NCBI GenBank assembly: GCA_001805205.1
Contig: MHER01000124.1
Location: 1-11,058, forward strand
Direction of reading: 5' to 3'
From: Nitrospirae bacterium RIFCSPLOW2_12_42_9
GTDB lineage: Bacteria; Nitrospirota; 9FT-COMBO-42-15; HDB-SIOI813
Length of the DNA stretch: 11,058 bases
Part shown: piece by piece, positions 7,498 through 11,058 of the stretch
How positions within the stretch are numbered: the stretch's first letter is position 1
Layout: every line of letters begins with the position of its first letter
Notes under the pieces: model-generated
The model's input: the letters and a program-made list of their open reading frames with translations, nothing else
The model's database searches: none
What the model was told of the DNA's origin: nothing
Translations under genes and position numbers: made by a program

Positions 7498-8514
7498 TTA
7501 ATTATTATCCCTGCGGTAATACGACATTAATTCTGCTATGTCTTTCTGAACAAAGTTTATAGTCTGGAGTCTTGTTAACTCAATCGCCATTGTTATTGCA
7601 TTTTTTATTGCCCTGGGTGATGAACGACCATGACATATTATACAAATACCATTTACACCTAATAATGGTGCACCACCATACTCTGCATAGTCAACCCTTT
7701 TTTTGAAAGATGAAAATGCAGATTTCATTAATAAGTAACCAATCTTTCCAAAAAAAGACTTTTCAATCTCATCTGCCAGCAGCTTACCGATTGTTTCAGC
7801 TACACCTTCGCTGATTTTAAGGGCAACATTCCCTATGAATCCATCGCACACGATTACATCTGCATTGCCTGTATAAACATCCCTCCCCTCAACATTGCCT
7901 ATGAAATTAAGAGGGCTATCCTTAAGATGTTTAAATGTCTCTTTAGTAAGTATGTTTCCTTTTGTATCTTCTTCTCCTATACTCAACAAACCAATTCTGG
8001 GATTATCTTTATGTAATACCTTTACAGCATATGCATGTCCCATAACGGCAAACTGGAACAGATGTTCCGGCTTACAATCAACATTTGCACCAACATCAAG
8101 CATGATAGCCACACCCTGGACCGTGGGAAGGATAGTTGCAATTGCCGGCCTATCGACACCTTTCATAGGACCTAATATAAATAATGCTGAGGCCATAGTT
8201 GCACCGGTGTGACCGGCGCTTACAACTGCTGAAGCCTTTTCTTCTTTGACAAGATTTGTTGCAATTATTATAGATGAATCCCGTTTTCGACGGAGTACTG
8301 AGGCAGGACTTTCATGCATTTCAACACGCTGTGATGCATGGAAAATGGATATCGGCAGATCAAAAGCGCCATGTTTTTTAATTTCTGCCTGAAGAATCTT
8401 TTCATCTCCAACAAGTATGATTTCCACATTGTGTTCTTTTGCGGCTAAAATAGCCCCTTCAACCTCGGCAGACGGCGACCTGTCTCCACCCATAGCATCT
8501 AATGCTATCTTCAT
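7498..8514 (-). CDS. plsX: Phosphate acyltransferase PlsX
   Basis: PlsX converts acyl-ACP plus phosphate to acyl-phosphate, the acyl donor for PlsY in phosphatidic acid synthesis. It is a peripheral membrane enzyme linking fatty-acid and phospholipid synthesis. The 338-residue protein begins with the signature ALDAMGGDRSP (4-14). It carries SAGHTGA (99-105), LDVGANVDCKPEHL (139-152), CDGFIGNV (223-230) and EYGGAPLLGVNGI (278-290), all typical of the family. The amphipathic, lysine-rich stretch around 250-273 fits the membrane-touching helical hairpin known for PlsX. The start is ATG at 8514 with AGGGAA about 7 nt upstream in the 17-nt gap after rpmF. Confidence 0.97.
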   Translation of the reverse strand: MKIALDAMGGDRSPSAEVEGAILAAKEHNVEIILVGDEKILQAEIKKHGAFDLPISIFHASQRVEMHESPASVLRRKRDSSIIIATNLVKEEKASAVVSAGHTGATMASALFILGPMKGVDRPAIATILPTVQGVAIMLDVGANVDCKPEHLFQFAVMGHAYAVKVLHKDNPRIGLLSIGEEDTKGNILTKETFKHLKDSPLNFIGNVEGRDVYTGNADVIVCDGFIGNVALKISEGVAETIGKLLADEIEKSFFGKIGYLLMKSAFSSFKKRVDYAEYGGAPLLGVNGICIICHGRSSPRAIKNAITMAIELTRLQTINFVQKDIAELMSYYRRDNN

Positions 8515-8531
8515 GTATGTTCCCTGAATAG

Positions 8532-8714
8532 TTATTCTTCTATAACTGTTACGACCTCATGGCCTTTATAGGTGCCACAGTTTAGGCATACATGATGAGG
8601 AAGTTTAGTTTCATGACACTCAGGACATAAGACAAAATTAGGTTTAGAAAGTTTCTTATGAGTGCGTCTCTTGTCCCGACGCGATTTTGATATTTTGTGT
8701 TTTGGATTTGGCAT
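8532..8714 (-). CDS. rpmF: 50S ribosomal protein L32, zinc-binding form
   Basis: A 60-residue basic protein of the large ribosomal subunit. It starts MPNPKHKISKSRRDKRR, the standard L32 N-terminus. It keeps a four-cysteine zinc ribbon (Cys30, Cys33, Cys43, Cys46), so it is the C+ paralogue type that needs zinc. The C-terminal VVTVIEE is acidic. The ATG at 8714 is preceded by AAGGGAG. It lies 33 nt after yceD and 17 nt before plsX, the conserved order yceD-rpmF-plsX. No zinc-independent second copy is seen here. Confidence 0.97.
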   Translation of the reverse strand: MPNPKHKISKSRRDKRRTHKKLSKPNFVLCPECHETKLPHHVCLNCGTYKGHEVVTVIEE

Positions 8715-8747
8715 GTTATTTATCTCCCTTAAAAGTAATTAGTTTTA

Positions 8748-9263
8748 TTATTCGAAAAGTTTTTTTATGACAGCGAATGGATTATCCGCATCTTCCTTTT
8801 TACAACCACAATTACCATTATTTAAGTTATGGCCGCATATTAGACAAAGACCGGGACAGTCCGGACGGCATAAAGGATACATTGGGACTGCAAGTATAAG
8901 TTGTTCCCTGAATAAATTATTTATTTCAACCTCATCTCCTGCATAATGGTCCACATCCATATCTCCCCTTTTTAAGGCCATATCCATATCCTTGTTTGCG
9001 CTGCTAACAGGTTCTTCATGGCAATGGAAGACTGTATAAACAGGATAAGGAAAATCCATTGCGCATCTGCTGCATGTAACTTGAATGACTGTCTTTATTG
9101 AACCATCTACGAAAAATATATCCCCATCCTTATTAATTAAGGCATCTATATGGACATTGTCATTCAAGATAAAATCTGATGAATCTATGTTTAAGCCAGT
9201 AGCATCCACACTACTATGTATTTCAATCCCTTCTTTAGGGATTTTACTAACTATTATCTTCAT
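8748..9263 (-). CDS. yceD: YceD family (DUF177) protein
   Basis: A 171-residue protein of the YceD/DUF177 family that is almost always encoded just before rpmF. Its role is linked to 23S rRNA or large-subunit assembly (plant homologues are needed for 23S rRNA accumulation), but the exact activity is uncertain. Visible features are an N-terminal beta-rich half and a CxxC pair (Cys64, Cys67). A cysteine-rich C-terminal part follows (Cys132, 136, 140, 143, 152, 154) with the family motif LCRPDCPGLCLICGHNLN, which probably binds metal. It starts at ATG 9263. No convincing Shine-Dalgarno sequence precedes it, only AT-rich bases. It is the first gene after the consensus promoter at 9479-9451 and lies downstream of a roughly 180-nt structured leader. 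Confidence 0.9.
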   Translation of the reverse strand: MKIIVSKIPKEGIEIHSSVDATGLNIDSSDFILNDNVHIDALINKDGDIFFVDGSIKTVIQVTCSRCAMDFPYPVYTVFHCHEEPVSSANKDMDMALKRGDMDVDHYAGDEVEINNLFREQLILAVPMYPLCRPDCPGLCLICGHNLNNGNCGCKKEDADNPFAVIKKLFE

Positions 9264-9303
9264 TTAAAATACTAAGTCTTTTACCGTGAAAATTCCCGAG
9301 CTC

Positions 9304-9372
9304 GTAGGGACAAACCTTTAGGTTTGTCCACTTCTATGCCTGTTTTGGACAGACCTGAAGGTCTGTCCCTAC
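9304..9372. repeat. Pair of inverted REP-like hairpins (BIME-like)
   Basis: Two 26-bp units face each other, 17 bp apart. Unit A is on the plus strand (9304-9329): GTAG, then a 9-bp perfect stem GGACAAACC / GGTTTGTCC with loop TTTA. Unit B is on the minus strand (9372-9347): GTAG, then GGACAGACC / GGTCTGTCC with loop TTCA. The units agree at 23 of 26 positions. Two of the three differences are the partners of one stem base pair (A-T against G-C), and the third is in the loop. A GTAG foot next to a hairpin is the hallmark of REP elements mobilised by RAYT (TnpA-REP) transposases in other bacteria. The pair lies in the untranslated leader of yceD. No transposase is in the window, and no clear target duplication flanks it. 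Confidence 0.85.
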
Positions 9373-9411
9373 ATCCTTTTCATGTAGCGGGTGTGACAAA
9401 TTATCCCTGTC

Positions 9412-9437
9412 ATGAACGTTTGGGATTTATCGTTCAT
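9412..9437 (-). promoter_or_regulatory. Inverted repeat just after the predicted transcription start
   Basis: ATGAACG and CGTTCAT are exact inverted copies of 7 bp separated by 12 bp. They cover about +8 to +33 relative to the start predicted from the -10 box. That position suits a repressor operator or a 5' mRNA hairpin. No U-run follows, so it is not an intrinsic terminator. It matches no fatty-acid regulator site that I recognise (FapR, FadR, FabR, FabT). Confidence 0.4.
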
Positions 9438-9450
9438 AAAAGAATTTGAT

Positions 9451-9479
9451 ATTATACAGAAGGAGTTATACTTTGTCAA
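9451..9479 (-). promoter_or_regulatory. Perfect consensus sigma-70 promoter for the yceD-fab operon
   Basis: Read on the minus strand, TTGACA (9479-9474), a 17-bp spacer and TATAAT (9456-9451) match the consensus at all twelve positions with ideal spacing. An A-rich run lies just before the -35 box. Transcription should start near 9444, about 180 nt before the yceD ATG. The TGA stop of the upstream metalloprotease gene (9478-9476) lies inside the -35 box. Such a strong site fits the high demand for L32, AcpP and fatty-acid enzymes. Confidence 0.88.
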
Positions 9480-11058
9480 TTTTTTGGTATGGTTAATTGA
9501 TGAGCCTTTCTTGGGAATCTGCGATATAACATTATTTTAAGAAGTACTAATAGTAATAATAACAATAATTTCTCAATTACCGTTGTTTTGATAAATATAA
9601 ACGCAATAAATATAGCAGGCATTAAGATAACTCTGACAGGGATTTGTGTGGAAGGATGCCGGTCAATAAAATTTGCAATAGATGGACTACTCGAATAATA
9701 AAATTTTACAAATCCCTTTCCTATTCTATTTGGAAGTAGAAATTTATCCCTGAATTTCCGCAGTATTTTTACATAAGGAGATTTTGATGATCTAAAGGCT
9801 GCAGTGGCAATAAAACAGCGGCTATTTTCTAATGAGTTACTAGACCCGGACTGTGTATCGGTTATCAAATATGCTCTATTATTATCACACAGGGAATTGA
9901 GTGAAGCATTGTAATTATATGATGATGGTTCTGTCAGGTCAGTATCTGCCAGGACAGCAGGTACGAGGAAGACCTCTTTATATAAATTACCAAACCCTTC
10001 AATAGAATGACAACCATTCCCGTATGAAGAATTGAGTCTTATTTCCTCTATGTCAAATCCTGTTTCATCCTTTCTTACCATTACTAACATAGATGCCCAG
10101 TTAATACTATCTGCACCATTAAACTCAATGACAAGGTTGTTATCATTATTATCAGGTGGTATAAAAAGGATGTAGTTTGAGCCTAATTGCTGGGGGGCTT
10201 TATCTCCGGATATTTCCGAAAGCATAAATGGATATTCACTATGATATTTGGTAACAGCTGCACTTCCGTAATAAGGACCTTCTTCATATCCCCCTTTGGT
10301 ATACCCAATATCTGCAACAGCATTAAGGGCAACGAATCTCTTAAATGCTGATTCAAAATCAGTCCCGTATTTATCCTTTAGCACACCATCAATAGCATTT
10401 ATCCCGCTGTCTTCCCGCTCTAATACATATCTGACAAAATTCTTATCACTTAAATAGAAGTCTGTAAGGAAGATGATGAAGATTGCATCTCCGTATTCAT
10501 GGCTCCCTGAATTCTTCAGTGATAATTCCGGTTCTTTTAACCAGTTGCTAACCTTGGGATAATAAATATTCCCTTCATCATAAACTACTTCTTCTACCCA
10601 TGTTGCGGTTGCCTCTACCCACCAGCGATTTTCCTGTGTCCACCAGTCATCCGTATTTGGATAACTGAACTGTATAGCATGGAAAAACTCATGGGCAGCA
10701 GTGACCATCATGGTTTCTGGATGAGTAATCCGGCCATTAACAACAATATAAGAGAATAAGTCCGATAGTTTATTGGCACAGTTGCTTAAATATATTGATC
10801 CGGAATCACAGTATGTTATAGTACTTCCCAAAACACTATTACTCAAGGTGGGTGTCTTATCATCATTATTTAAAGGTATTTCATCCTGTGTATTTGCAAT
10901 ATATATATCGTAAAGATAAGTATCTGTTCCGGATGGCCTGATATAACCGAGGTCTCCTATCTCCTTTTCCCACACCTCTTCAAAATAGTCTACCCATTTA
11001 TCAACCATATCGGGTATTCCAGAACAAGGGGGGCCTTTAGAGCATGTCACTATCCTGT
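9476..11058 (-). CDS. Putative secreted zinc metalloprotease with CFI-box-like C-terminus, 5' end cut by window edge
   Basis: The frame is open to the right edge; the first internal start-like codon is GTG at 11050 and is probably not the true start. The visible protein resembles the MXAN_6640-type putative metalloproteases. It has a PDMVDKWVDYFEEVW segment (13-27, counted from that GTG), the zinc motif AAHEFFHAIQFSYP (118-131, HExxH at 120-124), and WWVEATATWVEE, in which Glu146 is the likely third zinc ligand. A middle region of beta-rich sequence follows to about 400. Then comes a CFI-box-like C-terminal region, CFIATAAFRS (412-421) with FRDKFLL and a YYSSSPSIANFI segment. After it are hydrophobic stretches (about 473-508) and a basic tail, which suggests anchoring or processing at the cell envelope. 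The signal peptide would lie outside the window. The substrate is unknown. No terminator separates it from the fab promoter. Confidence 0.72.
   Translation of the reverse strand, partial: RIVTCSKGPPCSGIPDMVDKWVDYFEEVWEKEIGDLGYIRPSGTDTYLYDIYIANTQDEIPLNNDDKTPTLSNSVLGSTITYCDSGSIYLSNCANKLSDLFSYIVVNGRITHPETMMVTAAHEFFHAIQFSYPNTDDWWTQENRWWVEATATWVEEVVYDEGNIYYPKVSNWLKEPELSLKNSGSHEYGDAIFIIFLTDFYLSDKNFVRYVLEREDSGINAIDGVLKDKYGTDFESAFKRFVALNAVADIGYTKGGYEEGPYYGSAAVTKYHSEYPFMLSEISGDKAPQQLGSNYILFIPPDNNDNNLVIEFNGADSINWASMLVMVRKDETGFDIEEIRLNSSYGNGCHSIEGFGNLYKEVFLVPAVLADTDLTEPSSYNYNASLNSLCDNNRAYLITDTQSGSSNSLENSRCFIATAAFRSSKSPYVKILRKFRDKFLLPNRIGKGFVKFYYSSSPSIANFIDRHPSTQIPVRVILMPAIFIAFIFIKTTVIEKLLLLLLLVLLKIMLYRRFPRKAHQLTIPKN

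Noticed and set aside
9270..9275. TTAGTA before yceD, resembling half of a FapR box
   Set aside because: The second half-site is absent and FapR is mainly a Gram-positive regulator.
9304..9372. The hairpins as intrinsic terminator of the metalloprotease gene
   Set aside because: Neither stem is followed by a T-run on either strand. The strong promoter upstream of them would also make termination here self-defeating unless regulated.
9369..9437. A 22-codon leader ORF starting ATG at 9437 and stopping at TAG 9371-9369, at the edge of the hairpin pair
   Set aside because: It has no ribosome site, begins within the inverted repeat, and its peptide has no run of regulatory codons. Chance is the simpler explanation.
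9541..9575. TTA-rich triplet run encoding the poly-leucine stretch of the metalloprotease tail
   Set aside because: The repeat is short and imperfect, and is explained by a hydrophobic segment in an AT-rich gene. I do not claim a phase-variable tract.

Overview
The window reads as one nearly continuous minus-strand block of housekeeping genes from a moderately AT-rich Gram-negative-type bacterium. The gene order yceD-rpmF-plsX-fabH-fabD-fabG-acpP-fabF is the one also found in enterobacteria. Here it is followed by rnc, a class V aminotransferase and serA. That extension, together with an upstream secreted metalloprotease carrying a CFI-box-like C-terminus, suggests Nitrospirota or a deltaproteobacterial-type lineage (Desulfobacterota/Myxococcota). 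This placement is inference from gene order and protein style, not from a database search.

Layout in the direction of transcription (right to left). At 11058-9476 is the 3' part of a putative zinc metalloprotease gene whose start lies outside the window. Its TGA stop sits inside the -35 box of a perfect consensus sigma-70 promoter (TTGACA, 17 bp, TATAAT; 9479-9451). A leader of about 180 nt follows. It holds a 7-bp inverted repeat just after the predicted transcription start (9437-9412) and a pair of inverted REP-like hairpins with GTAG feet (9372-9304). Then come yceD (9263-8748), rpmF, plsX, fabH, fabD, fabG, acpP, fabF, rnc, the aminotransferase and serA, which runs off the left edge. Gaps between these genes are from 2 to about 47 nt. 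fabD/fabG overlap by 23 nt and fabF/rnc by 4 nt.

Functionally the cluster joins ribosome assembly and RNA processing (YceD, L32, RNase III) to the initiation, condensation and first reduction steps of type II fatty-acid synthesis and phospholipid precursor supply (PlsX, FabH, FabD, FabG, AcpP, FabF). It ends in what looks like the first two steps of serine synthesis: SerA, and a class V aminotransferase probably replacing SerC. All visible catalytic residues of these enzymes are intact.

The most notable non-coding structure is the leader. Its two hairpin units differ at three positions; two of these form one compensated base pair and the third is in the loop. I see no tRNA, rRNA, CRISPR array, insertion sequence or credible plus-strand gene, and no convincing new multi-gene system. 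The least-understood coding sequence is the metalloprotease with its C-terminal CFI-box-like and membrane region.
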